DNA of 47,059 nucleotides from Bacteroidales bacterium (lineage in GTDB: Bacteria > Bacteroidota > Bacteroidia > Bacteroidales > UBA932), in assembly GCA_020026275.1 (NCBI GenBank), contig JAHHQQ010000018.1:1-47059 (forward strand). The letters run 5' to 3'. Shown in pieces: positions 1-8,855 of this stretch. Position 1 is the first letter of the stretch; every line of letters starts with the position of its first letter. Under the pieces are notes generated by a model. The model was not told the DNA's origin. It did not search any database and worked only from the letters and a program-made list of their open reading frames with translations. A program made the translations under genes and the position numbers.

Positions 1-48
1 CATAAAAAGAAAATGAAATAAAATAAAACAAATAGAAATTAATTTACA

Positions 49-56
49 TATATTTG
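49..56 (+). promoter_or_regulatory. Possible -7 box of the first operon
   Basis: TATATTTG matches the Bacteroides -7 consensus TAnnTTTG. No convincing TTTG lies 19-21 bases upstream, so the -33 element is weak or absent. It would give a leader of about 140 bases before the ATG at 202. The flanking 200 bases are very A/T-rich, so a chance match is possible. Confidence 0.3.
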
Positions 57-201
57 TAGCAGAATCTTAAATAATACTGAGATGTGATTGTCATTTCAAG
101 TATAAAAATAAGAAATAAGATAACAGGTAAACTAAAATCCAACGCTTTATATACAATTGAACTCAAATCAAATTAATCAAACTATAATTACTTTTTTAAA
201 C

Positions 202-1206
202 ATGATGACACTAAATCGACTACACCTGTTACTCTGTGCGGCAGGATTGACCATGTGTATCGGATGCGGCAAAGAAAGTTCATTGAGATCAGAAAACATT
301 TTCATCATCTCACAGGAGGACCCTCAAAATGAGATGGAAGTGCTTGACATCCATTACAATGGTGAAAAAGGCAGCATCTACATCAAATCCAATGTAGACT
401 ACACTGTCTCTTTTCAGCAAGATGTGCACAATCATGACAAGGACTGGGTCACATTCGGAGAAAAGCGTCACGATGCGGCCAAGGACTGTGACGTGATTGA
501 TTTCAAAGCGAAGCCCATGACAGGTTCTCTCAAGAGACTGTCTGGAGTTCTCAACCTTTCTTGCCCAAATACTTCTTACGGCAGATTTCTGGTCGTCCGT
601 CAAGGATATGTCGCAAGATACGGAACCGATTTCAATTTTCTCAAATTCGGGAACAAAGATCCTTTGGTTCCTGGCAATGAAAGAGCTTTCGAATTCTGGT
701 ACGATGACCAGAAAGAGGGAAACCCATTCAGCACGACCGTCATTGAAGGACAAGCCCACTCACATTTCTACGGAAGGAATGGATATGTACAATTGGGCAA
801 TGACCAGGGATACGGTGCAGACATGACCATTCCTTATGTAAAAGACGTCAGGAGAGACTCCGCCATCGTAGTTTCATTCAATGCGCTTGTCATGCCGGAA
901 GACAATGACGAAGTCACCCTGGAAATTCTGGGCGGCGGTGTATTTGACGGTACAGAAGACACCAAAACCACATTCAAAGCTTCCCAGTTCAACAACGAAT
1001 CCGAATCCATTTGGGACGGTTCCTTGAAATCTTGGGTCATCAGCAGCCTGGACCTCAATCCGATAACTCCGGACACCCGAATCAAAATCACTGCCGGAAA
1101 ACTGGAAAAAATGGAAAAAAACAACCGTATCCTCATTGACAACATCAATGTGTTCTCTCTTCCGAGAACATCCTACAACAAAGTTCTTGCAGGAGGAGAG
1201 AAATAA
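202..1206 (+). CDS. BACON-type lipoprotein, first gene of SusCD locus 1
   Basis: Predicted surface or periplasmic lipoprotein of about 334 residues. The open frame begins at a TTG at 157, but the hydrophobic signal sequence follows the tandem ATGs at 202 and 205, so I take 202. The likely lipidated Cys is in CIGC, about 20 residues in. Residues about 30-130 have the look of a BACON/Ig-like beta domain: an early acidic linker, a central DWVTFG, and a closing LVVRQGY strand. The C-terminal 200 residues are beta-rich and resemble a jelly-roll binding module, with no catalytic motif seen. The gene ends 2 bases before the next ATG, so the two are surely co-transcribed. A role in holding the ligand for the downstream SusC/SusD pair is inferred; the substrate is unknown. 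Confidence 0.7.
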   Translation: MMTLNRLHLLLCAAGLTMCIGCGKESSLRSENIFIISQEDPQNEMEVLDIHYNGEKGSIYIKSNVDYTVSFQQDVHNHDKDWVTFGEKRHDAAKDCDVIDFKAKPMTGSLKRLSGVLNLSCPNTSYGRFLVVRQGYVARYGTDFNFLKFGNKDPLVPGNERAFEFWYDDQKEGNPFSTTVIEGQAHSHFYGRNGYVQLGNDQGYGADMTIPYVKDVRRDSAIVVSFNALVMPEDNDEVTLEILGGGVFDGTEDTKTTFKASQFNNESESIWDGSLKSWVISSLDLNPITPDTRIKITAGKLEKMEKNNRILIDNINVFSLPRTSYNKVLAGGEK

Positions 1207-1208
1207 AG

Positions 1209-3263
1209 ATGAAGACCATGAAAAGAATATTATCCGCATTGGCCGCCCTTCTCGCATTGGCTGCCATCCAGTCCTGCACAAAAGAGGAAATAAAGGAAGC
1301 CCAGACAACACAAAGTGAACTGACCTTACCTTCCAATTCAGGGTCAGCCCAAATCAATATTGAAGCGACCGGCAACTGGACCGCTTTCGTGACGGGAGCC
1401 GCACAGCGCTGGGCAAAGATTGACCAGAAAGAAGGCAACGGCAACACCACCCTCAATCTGAGCTACAAGACCAACAAAGGATTCGCCAGAATGTGCCGTC
1501 TGGTCATCGAGCAGAAAAGTTCTGCAAAGACAGATACCATTTTTGTGAAACAATATGGCAAAGCACGGAACATCGCCTTTGATGCCGAAAACATATTGTT
1601 TCCTGTCGTTGCAGACAGGAAATCCGTCAATTTGAAAACCAATTTCACCAATGCATTCCTTACCGAAGCGAAGGTGGAAGTGGATTACAAGGATGGGAAC
1701 GGCAATTGGATTGAAACCGAAATGGATCTGGAAAATACCGCCCTGATCGTAAAGAGCAAAGTCAATGACCAAGTCGGTCAAAGAAAAGCGGACATTGTCC
1801 TCTCCTACCTTGACGGATGGGAAAGAAAACATGAAATCAGACTTCCTGTCACCCAGATCGGGAACCGTGCCGCAAATGCGGATAAAGTGACCATGGCCGA
1901 ACTCAAAGCCAAGATTTCTGCACCGGAGGGAAAAATCAAGATTGTAGATGACATCACCATTGAAGGAATTGTCATCAATGACCATTCCAATCCCAACACG
2001 GCCATGAATCCTAATCTGAGCGACACCTCCATCGATTACGATGTGAACTACAGGACATCTTATCTTGAAACGGCTGACGGCAGTGAAGGCATTGCAGTTC
2101 TCTACAACACGAAACTGGACAACATCTGCAATTCAAGAACCAAAATAGAGCTGTCCCTGAAAGACGCGACACTCGAGAAGATGAAGAATCCGGAGAGATA
2201 CATCATCCGTGATGTGGCTTCAACTTATATTGTCGATTTGGACACCTGCGCCATGGAGACTCTTCCAATCAAAGTGAAATCCATCGGCGAACTGACTGAC
2301 AAGGATGTATTCACCTATGTCACATTGAAAAACTGCGAGTTCCCTGTCAACGAATGTTCCTACACTCCTTTGAACGAGGGATATACGAAGCAATACAATT
2401 CTTTCAAGGTGGACTGCTGTCCACTTCTGGTCAGAGACATTGAGGGCAATTCAATGTATATGATGACCAATATCGAATGTCCTTACAGAAGGGATGGTTC
2501 CGGCCTTCCACTTGGAGCAGGAAAAATATCCGGCGTGATTGTCCATGACCAGTATACCCGTTATGAAGAAGACGGGGACATTGGAAGATATCAGATCAGA
2601 CATCTTTCCAAAGAAGACATCAGACTCGCCCAGAAGCAAGAAGAAGGATTCTCCAACATTTTGGCCCTATGGGACGAAAAGAGCGCCAATGTCAAAATTG
2701 ACAGTCATTGGAACAAACAGCCAACTGTCGGAAAAGGGCTCTTCAAGCATTCAAGCGGAAGTTGGATGAGCGGAGACCATGCCTACAGACAACCAGGACC
2801 CGTCGACGGCTCTGAGAACAAAGGTGTCAGCCGCAACTTTGCATGGGCAAGCGCTTCATGGTGCCCGTCCGGAAATGCATTTCCATATTGGCTGATAGAA
2901 TTCTCCACAGCAGAAATCAACACTTCAGTAATGTCATTGCAGTTTGACGTCCTGGGAAGAGTCGGATCTCCGAGATTCTGGGCTGTTGAATATTCCCTTG
3001 ACAATGGAAATTCATGGAAAAGAATCACTACTTACAGTTGTCCTGACCTGGCAGAGTGGAGCAACACTCTACAGACACAGATGCCTGGAGCGAAATCAAT
3101 TGATGTCAAACTGCCTGCGGATTTGTGCGGAAAGGAGAAAGTTCAAATCAGACTGATTCCTACAGAGAATACAGCCGGCACAGCCAACTCTTATGCAGGA
3201 TCCGGCATTCTCTCTGGAAAGAGAAATATAATTACCTATGTATCTGTGCGTTACAATAAATAA
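1209..3263 (+). CDS. BACON-DUF5689 multidomain lipoprotein A
   Basis: Lipoprotein of 684 residues: signal peptide with lipobox AIQSC (Cys23), a BACON domain at about 32-115 with the NWTAF...WAKID core, a second Ig-like/BACON-like domain at 116-215, a DUF5689 domain at about 220-475, and a C-terminal beta-rich module to 684. DUF5689 is a Bacteroidota-specific domain of unknown function usually seen in secreted proteins. Typical signs here are the opening VTMAELKAKI, a VIEGIVINDH-like strand, and a GNSMYMMTN block shared with the two paralogues downstream. No enzyme motif is visible. The start is fixed by the 2-base gap to the preceding gene and by the signal peptide. I infer a ligand-binding surface protein of the SusCD complex. 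Confidence 0.75.
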   Translation: MKTMKRILSALAALLALAAIQSCTKEEIKEAQTTQSELTLPSNSGSAQINIEATGNWTAFVTGAAQRWAKIDQKEGNGNTTLNLSYKTNKGFARMCRLVIEQKSSAKTDTIFVKQYGKARNIAFDAENILFPVVADRKSVNLKTNFTNAFLTEAKVEVDYKDGNGNWIETEMDLENTALIVKSKVNDQVGQRKADIVLSYLDGWERKHEIRLPVTQIGNRAANADKVTMAELKAKISAPEGKIKIVDDITIEGIVINDHSNPNTAMNPNLSDTSIDYDVNYRTSYLETADGSEGIAVLYNTKLDNICNSRTKIELSLKDATLEKMKNPERYIIRDVASTYIVDLDTCAMETLPIKVKSIGELTDKDVFTYVTLKNCEFPVNECSYTPLNEGYTKQYNSFKVDCCPLLVRDIEGNSMYMMTNIECPYRRDGSGLPLGAGKISGVIVHDQYTRYEEDGDIGRYQIRHLSKEDIRLAQKQEEGFSNILALWDEKSANVKIDSHWNKQPTVGKGLFKHSSGSWMSGDHAYRQPGPVDGSENKGVSRNFAWASASWCPSGNAFPYWLIEFSTAEINTSVMSLQFDVLGRVGSPRFWAVEYSLDNGNSWKRITTYSCPDLAEWSNTLQTQMPGAKSIDVKLPADLCGKEKVQIRLIPTENTAGTANSYAGSGILSGKRNIITYVSVRYNK

Positions 3264-3267
3264 AGAC

Positions 3268-4212
3268 ATGAAAAAATCATTGATATCAATCCTGTCGGCA
3301 TTGATGCTGTCAGTTTCCTGCCAGGAAAAGGTCACTTCAGACATTGCCGTCTCACATGAAGACAATCTGAAAGCTGACACTTTGAGAGTGATCAGCTACA
3401 ATATCCTCGAAGGCATGAAACTGGACGCTGACAACAATTACAACAAATTTGTAGAATGGGTCAACCAGTACAACCCAGATGTTCTGGCACTCGAAGAAGC
3501 GAATGGCCTCAACAAGGAGATGTTGTCGAAGCTTGCTGAAAGATGGGGGCACCATTATGTCGAGACCAACTGCAACTACCCAGGAGCCTCTTCATTTCCT
3601 GTTGCCATCACCTCAAAATATGAAATAGAAGATGTCCGGCACATTGTAGACAATGTATGGCATGGTGCCATCTTCGCAAAGATAAAAGGCATCAACATAG
3701 TCGTCCTTCATCTTTATCCATTCAGCGATCTCAAAGAAAATACGGAATGGGACAATCCTGAAGATATGGACAACGACAACGATATCGATGGAAACGATTA
3801 CAGAACACATGAGCTGAAACTGTACATGAAGGAGACCATCGTGAAGTATCCGGCCAGACCTATGTGGCTGATGATGGGCGACTTCAACTCTTTCTCACCT
3901 CTTGATGCCGACCATTATACCACCAGTCAAGCATATGGGACACATGAAGTCGCTCTTGAAATGTATTATGACCTGCTGAAAGAAATGCATCGGGAGTTCA
4001 ACAGGACCACCCCTACCCTTTCAGGAGGTTGGAACGAGAACCGTACGGACGGAAAACGACTTGACTATATATATGGCTCGCAAGCTATCGTACAGGAAAC
4101 TGTCAGAACCGATGTCATCTATGATGAATTCACTGATCATTATTCTGACCATTATCCTATACTGCTCGATCTGAGAATCTATCAAAACCATAAACGTGAT
4201 CAAACCACATAA
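3268..4212 (+). CDS. Secreted endonuclease/exonuclease/phosphatase (EEP) family protein
   Basis: Lipoprotein of 314 residues with the EEP (DNase I-like) fold. The longer frame opens at 3238 inside the previous gene; the ATG at 3268 gives a clean signal with lipobox SVSC (Cys18) and sits 4 bases after the upstream stop. Family motifs are all present: SYNILEG (Asn45), the metal-binding Glu in ALEEAN (about 76-77), LHLYP (His148), GDFNS (Asp205, Asn207), RLDYIY (Asp266) and the closing SDHYP (Asp294, His295). EEP enzymes cleave phosphodiester or phosphomonoester bonds in nucleic acids, sphingomyelin or inositol phosphates, so the exact substrate is open. An Asp-rich stretch at about 167-177 (DMDNDNDIDGND) looks like a calcium-binding insertion. 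It lies 11 bases before susC, implying that the imported ligand contains or is freed by phosphoester cleavage. Confidence 0.85.
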   Translation: MKKSLISILSALMLSVSCQEKVTSDIAVSHEDNLKADTLRVISYNILEGMKLDADNNYNKFVEWVNQYNPDVLALEEANGLNKEMLSKLAERWGHHYVETNCNYPGASSFPVAITSKYEIEDVRHIVDNVWHGAIFAKIKGINIVVLHLYPFSDLKENTEWDNPEDMDNDNDIDGNDYRTHELKLYMKETIVKYPARPMWLMMGDFNSFSPLDADHYTTSQAYGTHEVALEMYYDLLKEMHREFNRTTPTLSGGWNENRTDGKRLDYIYGSQAIVQETVRTDVIYDEFTDHYSDHYPILLDLRIYQNHKRDQTT

Positions 4213-4223
4213 TTACAATCAAA

Positions 4224-7200
4224 ATGAAGAAAAACATAATACAACTGGTTCTCTCTCTATTGCTTATGCTGACCACTGTGGTCATGTCAGCTCAGTCAAA
4301 GATAACCGTCACAGGAACGGTTTCTGACGACAAAGGAGAAACTCTGATCGGTGCCACCGTCATTGTCCAAGGAGAAAAAGGAAAAGGACCTAAGGCTACC
4401 GCCATTACAGATATTAACGGAAACTACTCATTGACCTGTCTGGACAATGATGAACTGGAATTCAGCTATCTCGGCTGTTCAAACCAGAAGATAAAAGTAA
4501 ATGGAAGAACCAAAATCAATGTCGCGCTGGAACCAGATTCAAGTACCAATCTGGATGAAGTGGTTGTCATCGGTTACGGTTCCGCCAAGAAAAAAGACCT
4601 TACAGGCTCCGTAGTGAACGTGAAAATGTCCGACATCAAGTCTCTTCCTGTTTCATCCGTCGACCAGGCGTTGCAAGGAAGAATTGCCGGAGCCGATATC
4701 ATGTCCACAACCGGTGAGCCTGGAGCGACAACCAGTATCCGAATCCGTGGTACCCGTTCCATTTCCGCTTCAAATGAGCCTCTGATTGTCGTGGATGGTG
4801 TCATGGATGCCATTCATGACCTCAATGACATCAACTCTGCCGATATCGAATCCATCTCCGTATTGAAAGATGCATCTTCAACAGCCATCTACGGTTCCAG
4901 AGGAAGTAACGGTGTTATTATGATTACGACGAAAGGTGGAGGTTCCACCAATGGCAAACCGAATATCACTTTTAAGGCAGATGCCGGTTTTTCACAGCTT
5001 CCGAGGAAGTTGGATATCATGAACGCAACCGAATTTGCTCTCTTCAGAAATGAATATGCCAGTTTCACTGACTCTGACGGATACGACAGCATCACTCCAG
5101 AAACTCCGACAGAAGACTCTTCCTATGGAGATCCCTTCTCTTACGGAGAAGGTACAGACTGGATTGACGAAATCAGCAGAATTGCACCCTACCAAGACTA
5201 CAATCTGTCCATCAACGGTGGGTCCAAACAGACCAAATACTTCTTTTCTGTCAATTATAATGACAATCAAGGCATCATTGACAAAAGCGGTATGCGGAAA
5301 CTCGGCAACCGTATCAGCATTGATCATGACCTCTTCAAATGGCTGAAAGTCGGCTACAAGATGAGCTACAGCTACAGACACAACGACAACAACCTGGCCT
5401 CCATCGGAGGAACACAATGGTGGGGTGCCGCCCAGTATCTGTCACCACTCATCAAGCCAACCGACACATTCAACCCTTTGTTCTATTCCGGTCAGAAGAT
5501 CAATACTCCGAGAGCCGTCCTGGATCTGGAAACCAACATGACCAAAAGACACAGTCTGAACCAGACAGTCTATGCAGAAGCAGAATTTGCCGATTGTCTG
5601 AAACTACGAAGCCAATTCTCCTATTACCTTTATGAAAGACATCATTGCCGATACCAGCCTTCAACTTTGCCCAAAAAGAAGGAAGGACAAGGTGGAGATG
5701 CTTATAGAGGTGACTGGAACGAGCACTCTCTTTCTTCTGAAACTACAATGACTTTTGACAAGACATGGAACAAGACACATCATTTCGATGCCCTCTTCGG
5801 TTTTACAGCCTACAAATATCAGGGTGAAGATTTCAGCCTTTGGGGTTCCGGTTACATGGTTGACGAGAACAAATGGAACAATCTGAATGCAGTCAAGGAC
5901 AAAGAGACCTACTCTGCCAGGAGCTCCTACAACGGAAAACAGAAGATGTCTTTCCTGGGCCGTGTCAACTACAACTACAAATCAAGATATTATCTTACAT
6001 TGACTGCCCGTTATGACGGTGCGTCCAACTTTGCAAAGAACAATAAATGGGGACTATTTCCATCTGCGGCCTTGAAATGGACCATCTCCAACGAACCGTT
6101 CATGAAGAACGCCACTCAAGTCGATGACCTTTCCATACGACTCAGTGCTGGTCGCTCTGGCAATGATGCCATCGGTTCCTACAGATCATTGGCAGCCATG
6201 GGCACTACAACTGGAGGTTATCTCTTTGGCGGTTCCCAGCCAGTTGCCTACTATCCTTCACGTCTGGCAAGTCCGGACCTCACTTGGGAAAAGACAGATT
6301 TGTATAACCTGGCCCTTGTCGGCTCATTTTTCAACAGCAGGCTGAGCATAACTGCAGAAGCCTATTATTCAAAGACAACTGATTTGCTTTTAACCATCCA
6401 AACAGCTGCACATACCGGCTACAATTCCAGATTCGCGAACATTGGAGCCACCACCAACAAAGGTTTCGAATTATCTATCGAATCTCGAAATATCGTCAAG
6501 AATAACTTTGAATGGAGCACCAACTTCACCATATCTCACAATGACCAGGTAGTGGATGAAATTGGGACTGAAGACTTCGTGGTCGCTTACAAAGCGCCGA
6601 ACAACAACTCTTACATGATGCATGGTTATGTGAAAGGCTATCCACTGAATGCCGTATGGGGTTTCAAATATGGCGGAGTATGGCACAATGCGGAAGAAAT
6701 CGAGAGAAACAAGGCAACCAAAGCCTATGTATCAACCGGCAAGACCAAATCTCTCGGAGAATGCCGTTACTATGACATTAACCATGACGGTATCCTCAAT
6801 CAGGATGACCTCTGCTATCTGGGAAATGCAGACCCGTACATTTATGGCGGTATCCAGAACAACTTCAGAATCGGCAACTTCAATCTAGGTGTATATTTCA
6901 CCTATTCCCTTGGTGGCAAATTATACAACTATGCAGAATTCTACATGGCAGGAAGCAAGTTCACCAACCAATTCAGATATATGCTTGACGCATGGCATCC
7001 TACCAGAAACCCATATTCTGACATCCCAGGTGTCATCAACTCTGCAACCCACGTTCCAAGTGACTTCCTTGTACATGATGCCTCCTACATCAGACTCAAG
7101 AACATCACAATCGGGTACACCTTCCGATTCAACAAAAGCAAATTCATCAAAGATCTCAGACTTTCAGCTTCTGGAGACAACATCTACCTCTGGAAAAACT

Positions 7201-7319
7201 ACAACGGATTTGACCCGGATGTTTCCTCCAACAGTTCAGGTTCTACATTGAGACGAATGGACCTCGGTGCCTATCCGAAACCAAGAACAATCATTTTCAG
7301 TGTTCAGGTCAGATACTAA
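4224..7319 (+). CDS. SusC/RagA-type TonB-dependent outer-membrane transporter (locus 1)
   Basis: Outer-membrane barrel of 1031 residues that would import a ligand handed over by its SusD partner, using TonB energy. The signal peptide ends near residue 23. A carboxypeptidase-regulatory-like domain spans about 27-105 (VTGTVSDDKGETLIGATV). The TonB-box region is DEVVVIGYGS at 111-120. The plug follows to about 235, with the IRIRGT and VLKDASSTAIYG motifs diagnostic of SusC proteins. The rest is the barrel, closing on an aromatic residue (VQVRY). Length is normal for the family. SusD starts 15 bases downstream. Substrate cannot be told from the transporter alone, and the operon has no glycosidase. 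Confidence 0.97.
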   Translation: MKKNIIQLVLSLLLMLTTVVMSAQSKITVTGTVSDDKGETLIGATVIVQGEKGKGPKATAITDINGNYSLTCLDNDELEFSYLGCSNQKIKVNGRTKINVALEPDSSTNLDEVVVIGYGSAKKKDLTGSVVNVKMSDIKSLPVSSVDQALQGRIAGADIMSTTGEPGATTSIRIRGTRSISASNEPLIVVDGVMDAIHDLNDINSADIESISVLKDASSTAIYGSRGSNGVIMITTKGGGSTNGKPNITFKADAGFSQLPRKLDIMNATEFALFRNEYASFTDSDGYDSITPETPTEDSSYGDPFSYGEGTDWIDEISRIAPYQDYNLSINGGSKQTKYFFSVNYNDNQGIIDKSGMRKLGNRISIDHDLFKWLKVGYKMSYSYRHNDNNLASIGGTQWWGAAQYLSPLIKPTDTFNPLFYSGQKINTPRAVLDLETNMTKRHSLNQTVYAEAEFADCLKLRSQFSYYLYERHHCRYQPSTLPKKKEGQGGDAYRGDWNEHSLSSETTMTFDKTWNKTHHFDALFGFTAYKYQGEDFSLWGSGYMVDENKWNNLNAVKDKETYSARSSYNGKQKMSFLGRVNYNYKSRYYLTLTARYDGASNFAKNNKWGLFPSAALKWTISNEPFMKNATQVDDLSIRLSAGRSGNDAIGSYRSLAAMGTTTGGYLFGGSQPVAYYPSRLASPDLTWEKTDLYNLALVGSFFNSRLSITAEAYYSKTTDLLLTIQTAAHTGYNSRFANIGATTNKGFELSIESRNIVKNNFEWSTNFTISHNDQVVDEIGTEDFVVAYKAPNNNSYMMHGYVKGYPLNAVWGFKYGGVWHNAEEIERNKATKAYVSTGKTKSLGECRYYDINHDGILNQDDLCYLGNADPYIYGGIQNNFRIGNFNLGVYFTYSLGGKLYNYAEFYMAGSKFTNQFRYMLDAWHPTRNPYSDIPGVINSATHVPSDFLVHDASYIRLKNITIGYTFRFNKSKFIKDLRLSASGDNIYLWKNYNGFDPDVSSNSSGSTLRRMDLGAYPKPRTIIFSVQVRY

Positions 7320-7334
7320 AAGATTACAAGAATT

Positions 7335-8834
7335 ATGAAGAATATTTTTAAAAATATAATTAGGACGATTGCCGTTGCGACCACTTTCACGCTGAGCGTT
7401 TCCTGCAGTCTTGAAGAAACCAAGGAAGGTTTCGTCAGCACAGATGACTTCTTCAAGACCAAAGAACAATGCTATGCCGGTTTGAACAGCTGTTACCTTC
7501 CTTTGAATTCCATCTACAGCTATACCTACATGATTGCGACAGAAGGAGTCACTGATATCATGAACATCAAATCAGGAACAAAAGATGCCCAATTGAGCAT
7601 TTCTCCGGTCCAGCCGCTTTTCGGAGAGACTGTATGGAAAAAAGCCTATGAAGGAATACGCAACTGCAATGCGACCATCGAAGGAATCGAGAAATCTCTC
7701 ATTGCAGAAGATGAAAAGGCACCCCTGTTGGCTGAAGGAAAAATAATGAGGGCATTCTACTACTATACCCTGACCTGCTTCTTCGGAGATGTTCCCTATT
7801 ATACCGTGAATGTCAAAGACGAGAAGGTACTTGGAGAAGTTTCCAGACTTCCTCGGATGGATGCCGACGAAACCAGAAAGAAACTGATTGACGAATTGAA
7901 GGAATACGTTCCTTATTGCAAACAGATCAGGACTTCTGATGTAAAGGACAACAGAAGCGGTGCAGCTATGGGCTGGATGCTGATTGCCAAGATGGCCATG
8001 TGGAACAAGGACTGGAACGAAGCCATTTCTGCCATCAACAAACTGGAGGCAATCTATGGCGACCTTTCACAATATCCACTGAGCGACATTCCTTTCAGGA
8101 ACAAGAACACTCCTGAGTCCATCTTTGAAATCCAGCATGCCTATGTCAATGGCGGTATCTCCTACACTTCCAATCTTGCCGCCATCTGCACGCCTTACGG
8201 AAGAGCTTCTGGGACCAGCATCTACGACGGTGTCGATATACCGGAGCTCGGCAATCAGGCCACCACATGGACCCCTCTCAGGCCAAACGGAATGTTCTAC
8301 AATGGTCTGATGAGAAAAGACTCCAAAGACCTCAGGAAAGACATGACGATTGTATGGGAATACAATGGACACAAATTTAACAGCACTGCTTCCACTCCGT
8401 GGACAGGCCCTAAATTCTGGTGTCCGAACATGGATGGCACCTGGGACCATAACAACTACAAGGTCTTCAGATATGCGGATGCGCTGCTGATGAAAGCAGA
8501 ATGCTATTGTGAGCTCGACGACTTTGACAATTCCGTCAAATATCTGAACATGATCAAGCAGAGAGCCGGCATTTCATTGTATGAATTCAAGACCAAGGAA
8601 CGTCTGACAGAAGAGATTAGAAATGAACGTGCGAGAGAACTCTTTGGTGAGTTCCAAAGGAAATACGACCTGGTCAGATGGGGTATCTGGTACGAGGAGA
8701 CTTTCACCAACACCGACTACCAGACCGTGAAGGACAATATCCTTCCATGTCACAGATTCTATCCTATTCCAGATACACAGGTCGTTTACTCCGACTACAA
8801 TCTTGACAACAAGGAATATGACAAATACATGTAA
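7335..8834 (+). CDS. SusD/RagB-type substrate-binding lipoprotein (locus 1)
   Basis: Surface lipoprotein of 499 residues, lid and binding partner of the SusC encoded immediately upstream. The signal peptide ends in lipobox SVSC (Cys24). The start of the mature chain, with TDDFFKTKEQCYAGLNSCY, is the usual SusD N-terminus. TPR-like helices follow, including AEGKIMRAFYYYTLTCFFGDVPYY, here cited only as the typical RAF-YY...FGDVP block. The C-terminal ERARELFGEFQRKYDLVRWG block and the closing YPIP are family hallmarks. Length is usual for SusD. It presumably binds the same ligand as the BACON-DUF5689 proteins flanking the pair. Confidence 0.96.
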   Translation: MKNIFKNIIRTIAVATTFTLSVSCSLEETKEGFVSTDDFFKTKEQCYAGLNSCYLPLNSIYSYTYMIATEGVTDIMNIKSGTKDAQLSISPVQPLFGETVWKKAYEGIRNCNATIEGIEKSLIAEDEKAPLLAEGKIMRAFYYYTLTCFFGDVPYYTVNVKDEKVLGEVSRLPRMDADETRKKLIDELKEYVPYCKQIRTSDVKDNRSGAAMGWMLIAKMAMWNKDWNEAISAINKLEAIYGDLSQYPLSDIPFRNKNTPESIFEIQHAYVNGGISYTSNLAAICTPYGRASGTSIYDGVDIPELGNQATTWTPLRPNGMFYNGLMRKDSKDLRKDMTIVWEYNGHKFNSTASTPWTGPKFWCPNMDGTWDHNNYKVFRYADALLMKAECYCELDDFDNSVKYLNMIKQRAGISLYEFKTKERLTEEIRNERARELFGEFQRKYDLVRWGIWYEETFTNTDYQTVKDNILPCHRFYPIPDTQVVYSDYNLDNKEYDKYM

Positions 8835-8855
8835 TACCTTGAAAAGGAAATCAAA

